From Armatimonadota bacterium (GTDB lineage Bacteria; Armatimonadota; Fimbriimonadia; Fimbriimonadales; GBS-DC): a stretch of DNA of 64,000 nucleotides. The translations under genes and the position numbers were made by a program. The notes beneath the pieces are model-generated. The model was not told where the DNA came from and searched no databases. It saw only the letters and a program-made list of their open reading frames with translations. This document shows positions 8,500-16,242 of the stretch, piece by piece (positions within the stretch are counted from its first letter, which is position 1; each line of letters opens with the position of its first letter). Location of the stretch: positions 1 through 64,000 of the forward strand of contig JABWCR010000001.1 of NCBI GenBank assembly GCA_013359125.1, in the 5' to 3' direction.

Positions 8500-8778
8500 T
8501 TATCCTCCCGAAAGCGCCTGCATGATGACGACCTCTTCTGCCTTTTCTACGCTGTCGCTCAGTTTTGCCCGGTCCATCGCCATCTCGCCGTCGATAAAGA
8601 CGTTTACATGCTTGCGCAGAGAGCCCTGCTCGTCTACCAAATAGCCCGCGATGCCGGGATAGAGAGCGTCTAGCGAGCGGATCAGCTCGGCTGCTGTGCT
8701 GCCGTCAACCTCGAATCCGGTTGACGGCAGATGGGGAAAGAACTTTTGCAAGTGGCGCGTGATTCGAACGACCGGCAT
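8500..8778 (-). CDS. MoaD/ThiS-family ubiquitin-like protein
   Basis: This 92-aa protein has the beta-grasp pattern of MoaD/ThiS: MPVVRITRHLQ at the start, VNVFIDGEMAMD in the middle and a C-terminal ALSGG. The terminal Gly-Gly is the tail that is adenylated and thiocarboxylated in sulfur carriers. The start at 8778 is preferred over an ATG at 8796 because AAGGA precedes it and it does not overlap the upstream gene. No MoaE, MoeB or ThiF partner is in the window. It lies between the VOC and BNR-repeat genes, so a sulfur-carrier role for an unknown target is possible. Confidence 0.8.
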   Translation of the reverse strand: MPVVRITRHLQKFFPHLPSTGFEVDGSTAAELIRSLDALYPGIAGYLVDEQGSLRKHVNVFIDGEMAMDRAKLSDSVEKAEEVVIMQALSGG

Positions 8779-8779
8779 T

Positions 8780-9145
8780 CTACGTCCTTGCTTCAAAGCT
8801 GATCAGATTGCCTTCCGGGTCGCGCGCGTTGACGATCCAGATGCCCGGCGCCACCTCGTGCGGTTCGTTGGGCGTTATGCCTAAGCCCTGAAGCCAGGCG
8901 TGCGCCGCGTGGATGTCCTGCACTTTGTAGACCAGTTCTGGATTGAAAGAGCCGTTGAGAGGCTGCTCCCATTTGTGCAGGCAAAGCGTGCATTGGCCGG
9001 TATCGAACATTATCCAGTGCTGATCGGCAAAATCCTCGACCCCCTGCGGAAATGTGAGGGTCAATCCCAGCGATCCGCGATAGAAATCGACCATCTTGGC
9101 CATGTCGTTGACGTAAAGCACTGCCTCGCAAAGCCCTTGAAGCAT
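8780..9145 (-). CDS. VOC superfamily (glyoxalase/bleomycin-resistance fold) protein
   Basis: This 121-aa protein has the paired beta-alpha-beta-beta-beta modules of the vicinal oxygen chelate fold: LYVNDMAKMVDFYRGSLGL, then CTLCLHKW and a C-terminal IVNARDPEGNLISFEA. A glutamate in the last strand is a typical metal ligand. Substrate cannot be assigned. AAGGAGG precedes the ATG by 7 nt. One base separates its stop from the MoaD-like start. Confidence 0.85.
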   Translation of the reverse strand: MLQGLCEAVLYVNDMAKMVDFYRGSLGLTLTFPQGVEDFADQHWIMFDTGQCTLCLHKWEQPLNGSFNPELVYKVQDIHAAHAWLQGLGITPNEPHEVAPGIWIVNARDPEGNLISFEART

Positions 9146-9180
9146 GATCGGCCTCCTTTAAGCCCGCCAATGTTCGGCAA

Positions 9181-9203
9181 GGGCGGAGGAGCTCCTGCCG
9201 CCC
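9181..9203. other. GC-rich inverted repeat between DinB and VOC genes
   Basis: GGGCGGAGGAGCTCC and a near-complementary right arm form a strong hairpin with one extra base. It lies in the 72-bp gap between two same-strand genes. No T-run follows on the minus strand, so a classic terminator is not clear. The block loosely resembles 36854-36884. Confidence 0.4.
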
Positions 9204-9217
9204 CGCCGCATTTGCGC

Positions 9218-9694
9218 TTAGTGCATATTCTTGTCGCCGTACAGCGTCTGGACATAGGCCACCTGCCCAGTGTGATAGGTCGTGTTCCAATGCTGAAGCA
9301 TGGCGATCTGCTCGAAACTGAGGGTCATGCCCTCGCCGAAAGGCAACGTGATAGTCTCTTTGAGGCTCTCGACAGGAAAAGCCCGCAGAGCCGAGGCCAA
9401 CTGGGCCATGTTCTCGTTGCACTTCTGCTCGCACGCTTCGAGGGTCGTCCATTGAGAACGTTCTCGGTTGTACTCTTCGAACATCGCCTCGTCGAACTTA
9501 GGCGCCTCGCGCGTGGCCAGCATTCCGGCGCCCCATGTTGGCGAATGGGCGACCTCTTGCGCCATGTCCAACACCGATCGGCCCTCGTCTAGCGGCTTCC
9601 AACCGATCTTGTCTGGCTTGGTCGCTTTGGCCATGCGGAAAAACGTCTTGTTCGCCTCTTCGGTCATCTTCAAAATCACTTCTCGAAAGTCCAT
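9218..9694 (-). CDS. DinB-family protein
   Basis: This 158-aa four-helix-bundle protein belongs to the DinB/YfiT-like group. The three-histidine metal site is plausible: the H in AQEVAHSPTW, and HWNTTYHTGQ near the C-terminus. Members include thiol-dependent transferases as well as proteins of unknown role. A strong AGGAGGAGGG site precedes the ATG, and a TATAAT-like box lies about 35 nt further upstream, so this head gene has a leader. It probably starts the DinB-VOC-MoaD-BNR unit. Confidence 0.82.
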   Translation of the reverse strand: MDFREVILKMTEEANKTFFRMAKATKPDKIGWKPLDEGRSVLDMAQEVAHSPTWGAGMLATREAPKFDEAMFEEYNRERSQWTTLEACEQKCNENMAQLASALRAFPVESLKETITLPFGEGMTLSFEQIAMLQHWNTTYHTGQVAYVQTLYGDKNMH

Positions 9695-9775
9695 CGTCAG
9701 CCCTCCTCCTGGTTACACAAATGTATTCTAAATTATACCCCGCCTCTGCGTCCAAATACAAGAGGTCGCGGCTGG

Positions 9776-9781
9776 TATCAT
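9776..9781 (+). promoter_or_regulatory. -10 box close to the rfbB start
   Basis: TATCAT ends 7 nt before the rfbB ATG at 9789. No Shine-Dalgarno is present between them, so a leaderless transcript is likely. Confidence 0.5.
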
Positions 9782-9788
9782 CTTAGCG

Positions 9789-10787
9789 ATGAGAAGGGTC
9801 GTGGTAACCGGGGGCGCGGGGTTTATTGGTAGTTGGCTCGTGCGCCGGCTCTTAAGCGACTACCCCGATTATCAAGTGGTCGTTTTGGACGCGCTGACCT
9901 ACGCTGGACGACGAGAAAATCTTGCTGCAATCGAATCCCAGATCGAGTTCGTTCACGGCGATGTGAGAGACCGGGATTGCGTCCGCAAGACGCTGGCAGG
10001 CGCTACCGATTTGCTCCATTTGGCCGCCGAAACCCACGTAGACCGGTCCATCGTCAATCCCGATAACTTTGTAACCACCGATGTATACGGGACTTATGTG
10101 CTCCTAGAAGCGTCGAGAGAGATCGAACGCTTTGTCTACGTCAGCACCGACGAAGTGTACGGCTCTATCGAAGAGGGCGAGTTTACGGAAGAATCGCCTT
10201 TGCGACCCAACTCGCCCTATGCCGCCAGCAAGGCCAGCGCCGACCTCATGTGCCGCGCCTTTTTCGTCACTTATGACCTGCCTGCTATCGTAACTCGAGG
10301 CAGCAATACGTTTGGGCCAAGGCAGTACCCAGAGAAAGTCTTGCCCCTGTTCGTTTCGAATGCTATCGAGGGCAAACCCTTGCCCCTTTACGGCGATGGC
10401 AGGCAGCGGCGCGACTGGCTGTACGTGGACGACCATTGCTCGGGCATCCTGACCGCATGGCAAAAAGGGAAGCCGGGGGAGGCCTATAACATCGGCGGAG
10501 GCAACGAGCGCGAAAACATTGAGATTGCGAGGCGCTTGCTGACCGTATTGGGCAAGCCTGAAAGTCTGATCAAGAGCGTCGCCGACCGGCCGGGTCACGA
10601 TCGTCGCTATGCTCTGAACTCGGATAAGCTGAAGGCGCTCGGCTGGGCGCCGAAAGCCGACTTCGAAAGTGCATTCGAAGAGACCGTGCGATGGTACGCC
10701 GAAAACCGCGATTGGTGGAAGGCCATCAAAGAGCGCCAGCCAGAGTTCAAGCAATTTGCCGATGCCTGGTACAAGGATAGAGCCTGA
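9789..10787 (+). CDS. rfbB: dTDP-glucose 4,6-dehydratase
   Basis: This 332-aa short-chain dehydrogenase/reductase makes dTDP-4-keto-6-deoxyglucose for surface sugars. The NAD site is TGGAGFIGSWLVRRL. The catalytic elements are YVSTDEVYG (Thr-Asp-Glu) and the Tyr-Lys pair in NSPYAASKASADLM. RDWLYVDDHC and YNIGGGNERENIEI are family signatures. The gene ends directly against a GTG start of a glycosyltransferase. Other rfb genes (rfbA, C, D) are not in the window. A related NDP-sugar epimerase/dehydratase is possible but less likely. Confidence 0.92.
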   Translation: MRRVVVTGGAGFIGSWLVRRLLSDYPDYQVVVLDALTYAGRRENLAAIESQIEFVHGDVRDRDCVRKTLAGATDLLHLAAETHVDRSIVNPDNFVTTDVYGTYVLLEASREIERFVYVSTDEVYGSIEEGEFTEESPLRPNSPYAASKASADLMCRAFFVTYDLPAIVTRGSNTFGPRQYPEKVLPLFVSNAIEGKPLPLYGDGRQRRDWLYVDDHCSGILTAWQKGKPGEAYNIGGGNERENIEIARRLLTVLGKPESLIKSVADRPGHDRRYALNSDKLKALGWAPKADFESAFEETVRWYAENRDWWKAIKERQPEFKQFADAWYKDRA

Positions 10788-11879
10788 GTGGAAGCCTTCA
10801 ACGATCACTCTTTGCGACCATCGCCCCACATCGCCGTGCTCTTTTACGATGCCCTGGGCGACTTTGTGATCATTACGCCGCTATTGAGGGGGCTTCGAGA
10901 GAAGTATCCCGGCTGCACGATCGACTACTTCGGCGGCGACCATACCAAGGAGTTCGAGGAAGCGTCCGACCTGATCGATTCGCGCGTTTCAGTCTTTGGC
11001 GCAGGCGACCGAATGAGCGAACTGATTGGCTACGTCGAACGCCGGAAGAGGGAGGCGGGCGAATACGATCTGGCCATCAATGCCGATTTTCATCCCGCGC
11101 TTGCTATGGCAGCCCGGCTGATCAACGCTCGTTTCGTGGTCGGCAACTGCTGGACGCAAGACCTGCGCGCCGAGATTCCAAAGCCCCCAGGCAAAGTCCA
11201 CGAGCTTCATACCGCCTACTGGTCGGAGCTGGACTTTATGGAGAGGTTCGGCGATGTCTTGGACAGCAACTTCATCGGCGAGATTTGGTGCCGAATGTGC
11301 TTTGTCCAGACCGACTTTCATAAGTGCGAGCTTCCTCAGGCCGATCCGGAATGCGAGATTCCAGACGTGCTAATCTCGACCGGCGGTCGCCGCTCTGCCA
11401 AACTCTGGTCCGCCGATCATTGGATAGCGTTCCTTCGGCTCTGTTCTACGCATGGCTTAAGCGTCGGACTGTTGGGAAACAAGCCGGCGATGCAGAGCGC
11501 GGTCTACAACACAGGCGACGCGGAGACAAGGCTATTGGCCGAAACGGAGCTGATCGATCTGCGCGGTCGCTTCGCTCTGCCCCAAGTGGTCGGCGCATTG
11601 GCTCGTTGCCGAGCCTGCGTTACGGTTGACAATGGCATCATGCATATGTCCTATGCATCGGGCACAAAAACTTTGGCGCTGTTCGGAGCCAGCAACTACG
11701 AGCTTTGGACGCCTCGAGCGAACAACTTGATTGTTTTGCTGCCGGACGAACCGTGCGACCTGTGCCGACAGAATCGCTTTAAGAACGCGGACTGTCTATT
11801 GCCGGTTCATCAATGCATGAACAGTATCCGTCCCGAGGCTGTGATGGAAAGACTGCTGGCGGAGTTGGGCGCCAGGTAG
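10788..11879 (+). CDS. Glycosyltransferase family 9 (heptosyltransferase-like)
   Basis: This 363-aa protein has the GT9 N-terminal pattern (HIAVLFYDALGDFVIITPLL) and the C-terminal donor site (ARCRACVTVDNGIMHMSYAS, then LALFGASNYELWTP). GT9 enzymes transfer heptoses or related sugars to lipopolysaccharide cores or glycans. A cysteine-rich tail (CDLCRQNRFKNADC) is seen in several members. The GTG start directly abuts the rfbB stop, so the two are translationally linked. The acceptor is unknown. Confidence 0.85.
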   Translation: MEAFNDHSLRPSPHIAVLFYDALGDFVIITPLLRGLREKYPGCTIDYFGGDHTKEFEEASDLIDSRVSVFGAGDRMSELIGYVERRKREAGEYDLAINADFHPALAMAARLINARFVVGNCWTQDLRAEIPKPPGKVHELHTAYWSELDFMERFGDVLDSNFIGEIWCRMCFVQTDFHKCELPQADPECEIPDVLISTGGRRSAKLWSADHWIAFLRLCSTHGLSVGLLGNKPAMQSAVYNTGDAETRLLAETELIDLRGRFALPQVVGALARCRACVTVDNGIMHMSYASGTKTLALFGASNYELWTPRANNLIVLLPDEPCDLCRQNRFKNADCLLPVHQCMNSIRPEAVMERLLAELGAR

Positions 11880-11914
11880 AATCCTTCTCGCATCTTGATG
11901 ATACGGAGGTCGTC

Positions 11915-12622
11915 ATGAGGATTCTTCTCGCCGTTTCGCTCGTCGCGCTCGTCATCTGTTCCTATGCTCAGGACGGCCAGTGGAAAGGCTCGGTCGGTCT
12001 CAGCCTCTCCGTCAGCCGCGCCACCAAGAACAGCGAAGGTCTGGACTTGATCTTTGGCGCCCAGCGCGAGCAAGGCTCCACAAAAACCATCGTCTCGGCC
12101 GCCTATCTGTTTGCCAAGCAGGACGGTGCGACCACCACCGACGCCTGGTTCGCTAACGCCGATCAGAACTTTGCCTTGCGCGACGTTTGGTACGGCTTTG
12201 TGGCGCTGGGCCTTCGCAATGATCGGATCAACTTGCTGGATCTGCGAACTCTGATCGGCGGAGGGCTAGGCTATAGGGCGATCCGACGTTCCGACATGAA
12301 CCTGAGCCTCGAAGCGGGCGCGACATGGGTCAAGGAGGACTTTGTCGGCGCCGCAGGCACCAGCACGCTCAATGGTCGGGCGGGCTATTTGTTCGATATG
12401 GCTTTGTGGAACGGCGCCATCCTCAAGCACGACCTGACCTTCCTGCCCAAACTGAGCGATTTTGACGACTATTACTCCATCGCTCGGGTGGTAATCGAGC
12501 AGGAGTTGGGCGGCGCGTTCACGGTCAATTTGCTGGCGATTTTCGACTACGATTCGACCCCGGCGCCCGGCGCAAAGAAGGCGACCAGCCGTTACATCTT
12601 GGCGTTGGGGAAGAAGTTCTAG
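11915..12622 (+). CDS. DUF481-like outer-membrane beta-barrel protein
   Basis: This 235-aa protein has a signal peptide (MRILLAVSLVALVICSYAQ) and alternating beta strands typical of small barrels of the DUF481/YdiY type (WKGSVGLSLSVSRATKNSEG, then a terminal SRYILALGKKF with a C-terminal aromatic). The ATG at 11915 follows CGGAGGTCGTC. Its last four bases overlap the end of the convergent gene. Role unknown; the barrel assignment is by pattern only. Confidence 0.72.
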   Translation: MRILLAVSLVALVICSYAQDGQWKGSVGLSLSVSRATKNSEGLDLIFGAQREQGSTKTIVSAAYLFAKQDGATTTDAWFANADQNFALRDVWYGFVALGLRNDRINLLDLRTLIGGGLGYRAIRRSDMNLSLEAGATWVKEDFVGAAGTSTLNGRAGYLFDMALWNGAILKHDLTFLPKLSDFDDYYSIARVVIEQELGGAFTVNLLAIFDYDSTPAPGAKKATSRYILALGKKF

Positions 12623-13677
12623 AGGCCCTGTATCCTCTCCCGTACCTGGGCGTAGAACCAGTGGTTGTCGATGCGGCGGCGGTCCAGATCCATCTGAGGC
12701 GCGGGCAGGCCCAACAGATGCAAAAAGTGCGCCTCTAAAGCGCAGGCTGCCAAACGCAAATCCGATCGAACCAAGTACCGCGCCGAGCAGTCGGGCCATT
12801 TCACATCCCCCTCTGGCTTGGCGCAAGCCATAATCAGACGATAAGCTTCCTCCCGCCCCATCTTCAATCCGCCCCACTCGCTCTCAATGCGCAGGGCTGC
12901 CTCGTAATCTCGATCCAAGTACTCCCCAAAGCCCTTTTCAAAGGTGTCGATAAAGTCGGCCAGCGCAACGCCCGCCGCAACGCCAACTCCCCAAAGCATC
13001 CCGGCCGCCACGATCGCCGCATCGTCCGAAGCCCCGCGCCCGCGACGGTAGCGAACGAACATCGGCGCCACTCCGGGCTGCCCGTATTCGCCCAACAAGC
13101 CCTTCTGCCGATACTCGTCGATTCGGGCAAAATGCTCGCCGTGAGCCAGTTCTGCGCCGTCCAGCCCTAAACGATCCAGCGCCTCCAAAAAAACCGGCAG
13201 CATCCGACCCGCGCCGATGTCGCAGTGATAACGGCTCTCGGCCTCCGATCGCACCTCCGCCGCATCCCGCAAACCGCCCAAGTACAAGCCGCGCAGCACA
13301 TCGTCCGGATCAACGTCCAAAAAGTAGAACAAAGGCAACCGAAACAGCGGCTCGCCGTCCGAGTTCAGCAAGCTCCGTCCTGCCTTCCCACTCATCGCCA
13401 ATGTAGCGAACTGCTCTACTTCGTCGATCAAGTTGGCCTGCGCCTGCTGAACCGCCCGAGACGACAACCGTAGCGCCTCGGCAACGTCCCGAAAGGTCGT
13501 GTTCGGGTAGCGACGGTCGCCATATCGCACATGGCCCTCGTGCGAGTGGCTGAGCGCAGCGTACAGATGGATCATCTGGCGCGCCTCCTCGCCTATGCGC
13601 AGGTGCTCGGTCGCGGTCATCGCCTCGTAGTCCGCTCGGATCGCTTCGGCAGGGGCAATCTTAGAAGATCGGCGCAC
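12619..13677 (-). CDS. Conserved-looking protein of unknown function (352 aa)
   Basis: The family is not recognised. The protein is mostly helical, with an HTH-like stretch around residues 55-85 (FRDVAEALRLSSRAVQQAQ), no signal peptide and one hydrophobic Ala/Gly segment (IVAAGMLWGVGVAAGVALAD) near residues 220-240. Codon use resembles its neighbours. The start is a GTG with TAGACT ending 7 nt upstream and no Shine-Dalgarno. It converges on the DUF481 gene with a 4-bp overlap and is divergent from the HicB-like gene. A DNA-binding role is only a guess. Confidence 0.7.
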   Translation of the reverse strand: MRRSSKIAPAEAIRADYEAMTATEHLRIGEEARQMIHLYAALSHSHEGHVRYGDRRYPNTTFRDVAEALRLSSRAVQQAQANLIDEVEQFATLAMSGKAGRSLLNSDGEPLFRLPLFYFLDVDPDDVLRGLYLGGLRDAAEVRSEAESRYHCDIGAGRMLPVFLEALDRLGLDGAELAHGEHFARIDEYRQKGLLGEYGQPGVAPMFVRYRRGRGASDDAAIVAAGMLWGVGVAAGVALADFIDTFEKGFGEYLDRDYEAALRIESEWGGLKMGREEAYRLIMACAKPEGDVKWPDCSARYLVRSDLRLAACALEAHFLHLLGLPAPQMDLDRRRIDNHWFYAQVRERIQGL

Positions 13678-13684
13678 GTGGACG

Positions 13685-13690
13685 AGTCTA
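13685..13690 (-). promoter_or_regulatory. -10 box for the 352-aa protein gene
   Basis: TAGACT on the minus strand is 7 nt from the GTG start at 13677, the same sequence and spacing as in front of pstB (48522-48527). Confidence 0.5.
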
Positions 13691-13716
13691 CCTGTGCCGA
13701 AACGCCAAAACCGCTG

Positions 13717-13722
13717 TATAAT
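13717..13722 (+). promoter_or_regulatory. -10 box for hicB-like/rqcH
   Basis: TATAAT lies 39 nt before the ATG at 13762. Unlike the leaderless heads, this gene has a GAGGGAG ribosome site between promoter and start. Confidence 0.5.
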
Positions 13723-13761
13723 CTATTGGGCAACGCGCCCGCTTGAGGGAGAAAACAAACA

Positions 13762-13998
13762 ATGCGACTATACGTTCATATCCAGCCGGACATGGACGGC
13801 GGTTATATCGCCACAGTGCCGGGTCTTCCCGGATGTATCACAAAAGGCAATAGCAAGCAAGAGGCTATCGCGTTAGCCCAGCGCGCTATCGAAGGCTATA
13901 TCGATCTGTTGCGCCGGAATGGCGAGCCGATCCCATTTGGCTTAGGAGAGAGCCATGTGGAAGAGGTGGACGTGCGCATTCCCCACATGCCTGCGTGA
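13762..13998 (+). CDS. HicB-like (UPF0150) protein, no HicA partner
   Basis: This 78-aa protein has the HicB fold signature: an N-terminal strand, then DGGYIATVPGLPGCITKGNS, then a helix EAIALAQRAIEGYIDLL. HicB normally neutralises the HicA RNase, but no hicA-like gene is adjacent and no DNA-binding C-terminal domain is present. The stop codon overlaps the GTG start of rqcH (GTGA), so translation is probably coupled. It may be a stand-alone HicB-like protein rather than an antitoxin. Confidence 0.88.
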   Translation: MRLYVHIQPDMDGGYIATVPGLPGCITKGNSKQEAIALAQRAIEGYIDLLRRNGEPIPFGLGESHVEEVDVRIPHMPA

Positions 13999-15614
13999 GC
14001 CCGAGACCGATCTTCGACTCCGTATCGCTCTATGCGATCGTCTGCGAGCTTCAGAGCTGGGCAGGCGGCGAGATTCAAGGCGTCGACCAGCCAAAGCCGA
14101 CCGAAGTTTCGCTCGTCGTCAATTGCCAAAACTCTATCCGTCGCTTGCTGGTCTCGCTCGACCCCCGGCTGCCGCTTATGCTTGCTTCTACAATCCGTCC
14201 GCCCAAAGGAACCGGCCATCTTAGTACATTCCTGCACAAACGGCTAAAAGGCGCGCGCATCACGGCGATCCGACAGTTAGGATTCGATCGCATAACCCTC
14301 ATAGACGTTGAAACAGCCGAGGGAGACAGAGAGCGATTAGTAGCGGAACTGACGGGAAATCGCTGCAATCTCTTCTATCTCGACTCGGAGGGCCGCGCGC
14401 TGGCGGCCGCCCGCTGGATCCCGCCCGCCAAGAGCAAACATCGTCCTATGCAGCCCGGATCGCACTACTCCCCGCCGCCCGGATACGACCCAGATCGCAA
14501 GACGCCCCTTGATGCGCAGACCTTAGAAGCGTGCAAAGGCTGGCTGAGCCCGTTCTCGATAGAGCAAGCAGAACAAGACTTCCAAGCCTGGCAAAATCGC
14601 TTGAAAAACCTCGAGTTCTCTCCAGTGGCCATCTATGACGAGGAAAAGAAGCGCATCATCGGCGCATACCCGTTCCCCGTCGGCACAATTCCAGCGCAGC
14701 AGCAAGTCTCCCGCGAATCGCTCAGCAATGCCTGGGAGCAAGCCGCTAAGGCCATCCTGACGGCGCGAGAATCCGAGCAAACCCTTGCAACGCTCGCTGG
14801 CCAGATTGCCAAAGCCCTCGATGCCCGTCAAAGCGCATTGCAAGACGTGCGCATGGCGGCGCAAGACGCCTCCGAAGCCGATAAATGGCAGCGATACGGC
14901 GAACTCATCCTTGCGTACGGCTATACGGCTAAGGCAAAATCCTTTCTCGAAGCGCCCGATTATGGCCTGGAGGGCTCGCCCATCGCCCAGATCGATCTAG
15001 ACCCAGAAAAATCTACGCCCGAGAATGCCGCCTTCTATTTCGACAAGGCCAAACGATCTCGAGAGAACCTTGAAGGCCTCCAACGACGGGCCGAGGCCAT
15101 CGAGCAAGAAATCGAACGCCTGCAAGCCTTCCTGCTCAAGCTCGAAGGCTCGACCGACCTGGACAAGCTGAAAGAAGAGGCCGAGCAACAGGGCTGGCTC
15201 AGAATCCAAAGGCAGCAAGCCAGGCGCGACGAAGAGAAGCCATTCGGAGGGCATCGCGTCAGGCAATTGCTAAGCCCGGACGGTTATCAGGTGCTGATGG
15301 GCGAATCGGCGCAAGCCAACGACTATCTGACCACAAAAGTCGCCTCGCCCAACGACATTTGGCTGCACGTTCGCCAAGCGGTCGGCGCGCATGTCGTCAT
15401 TCGTACGGAGAACCGACCAGAGCGAGTGCCTCGTCGCACCATAGAATTCGCCGCACTGGCCGCCGCTCGAAACAGCGCCGACAAGCACGCGGGAGCGGTG
15501 CTGGTGGACTATACGCTCAAGAAACATGTTCGCAAGCCGAGGAAATCGGCCCCAGGCATCGCGCTCTACACGAGAGAAAGAACCATCACCGTGAATCCTC
15601 GCCAAGGGAACTAA
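13995..15614 (+). CDS. rqcH: RqcH/NFACT-family ribosome quality-control protein
   Basis: This 539-aa protein is a homologue of Rqc2/RqcH, which binds the 50S subunit with a stalled peptidyl-tRNA and recruits tRNA-Ala to add alanine tails. NFACT-N spans about 1-190 (GFDRITLIDVETAEG). A coiled coil occupies about 270-410. NFACT-R is near the C-terminus (SPNDIWLHVRQAVGAHVVI). The length fits the family. The GTG start overlaps the hicB-like stop. Older annotations call it a fibronectin-binding protein. tmRNA is encoded nearby in the same window. Confidence 0.9.
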   Translation: MSPRPIFDSVSLYAIVCELQSWAGGEIQGVDQPKPTEVSLVVNCQNSIRRLLVSLDPRLPLMLASTIRPPKGTGHLSTFLHKRLKGARITAIRQLGFDRITLIDVETAEGDRERLVAELTGNRCNLFYLDSEGRALAAARWIPPAKSKHRPMQPGSHYSPPPGYDPDRKTPLDAQTLEACKGWLSPFSIEQAEQDFQAWQNRLKNLEFSPVAIYDEEKKRIIGAYPFPVGTIPAQQQVSRESLSNAWEQAAKAILTARESEQTLATLAGQIAKALDARQSALQDVRMAAQDASEADKWQRYGELILAYGYTAKAKSFLEAPDYGLEGSPIAQIDLDPEKSTPENAAFYFDKAKRSRENLEGLQRRAEAIEQEIERLQAFLLKLEGSTDLDKLKEEAEQQGWLRIQRQQARRDEEKPFGGHRVRQLLSPDGYQVLMGESAQANDYLTTKVASPNDIWLHVRQAVGAHVVIRTENRPERVPRRTIEFAALAAARNSADKHAGAVLVDYTLKKHVRKPRKSAPGIALYTRERTITVNPRQGN

Positions 15615-15651
15615 TCCGCCTCGTTCTGTGTTACAATTCCCCGTAGCCTGA

Positions 15652-16242
15652 TTGAACCTGATGTCCCTTTTTAATCGAAACCGAGAGCACGAAGAGTTCG
15701 AGCGGCTCAGCGCCCGCGTCGCGCCCGATCTGTACAACATGGCGCTGCGCCTAACGCGCAACGTCGACGGCGCCAAAGATCTCTTGCAGGACGCGCTGCT
15801 CAGAGCCTTCGAAAAGTTCCATCAATTTCAAACCGGCTCGAATTTCAAAGCGTGGTCGTTTAGAATCTTGTTCACGATCTTTTACAATCAATATAAGCGG
15901 CAGAGGAAGGAGCTTCGCTCCGTCTCGCTCGATCAACTGATCGATCAACAAGACTCCACATGGGAGCCCCGAAGCTGGGAGCGGACTCCCGAAGAGTGGC
16001 TGTTAGCCTCGATGATGGACGAGCCTGTCGAAAGGGCCTTGCGCGATCTGCCCAATGAGTATCGCGACGTTGTGCTGCTGGTCGATGTGCAGGGATTGAG
16101 CTACGAGGATGCTGCCATCGCCCTGGACGTGCCTATCGGAACTATTCGGTCTCGCCTCTTTCGAGGCAGGCTTCAGCTTCGATCCGCCTTGCGCGAACAT
16201 GCGGCTCGCTTGGGATACCTGGACGAGGGCGCGCGGCCATGA
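15652..16242 (+). CDS. ECF-family RNA polymerase sigma factor
   Basis: This 196-aa sigma-70 factor has region 2 (APDLYNMALRLTRNVDGAKD, LLQDALLRAFEKFHQF) and region 4 (LPNEYRDVVLLVDVQGLSYE, DVPIGTIRSRLFRGR). The start may be TTG 15652 or ATG 15661; a TACAAT box at 15632-15637 favours a very short leader. Its last four bases overlap the anti-sigma gene, the usual ECF/anti-sigma arrangement. The regulon is unknown. Confidence 0.93.
   Translation: MNLMSLFNRNREHEEFERLSARVAPDLYNMALRLTRNVDGAKDLLQDALLRAFEKFHQFQTGSNFKAWSFRILFTIFYNQYKRQRKELRSVSLDQLIDQQDSTWEPRSWERTPEEWLLASMMDEPVERALRDLPNEYRDVVLLVDVQGLSYEDAAIALDVPIGTIRSRLFRGRLQLRSALREHAARLGYLDEGARP

Noticed and set aside
13762-13998. HicA/HicB toxin-antitoxin system
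   Set aside because: Only the HicB-like half is present; the neighbours are an unrelated divergent gene and rqcH.
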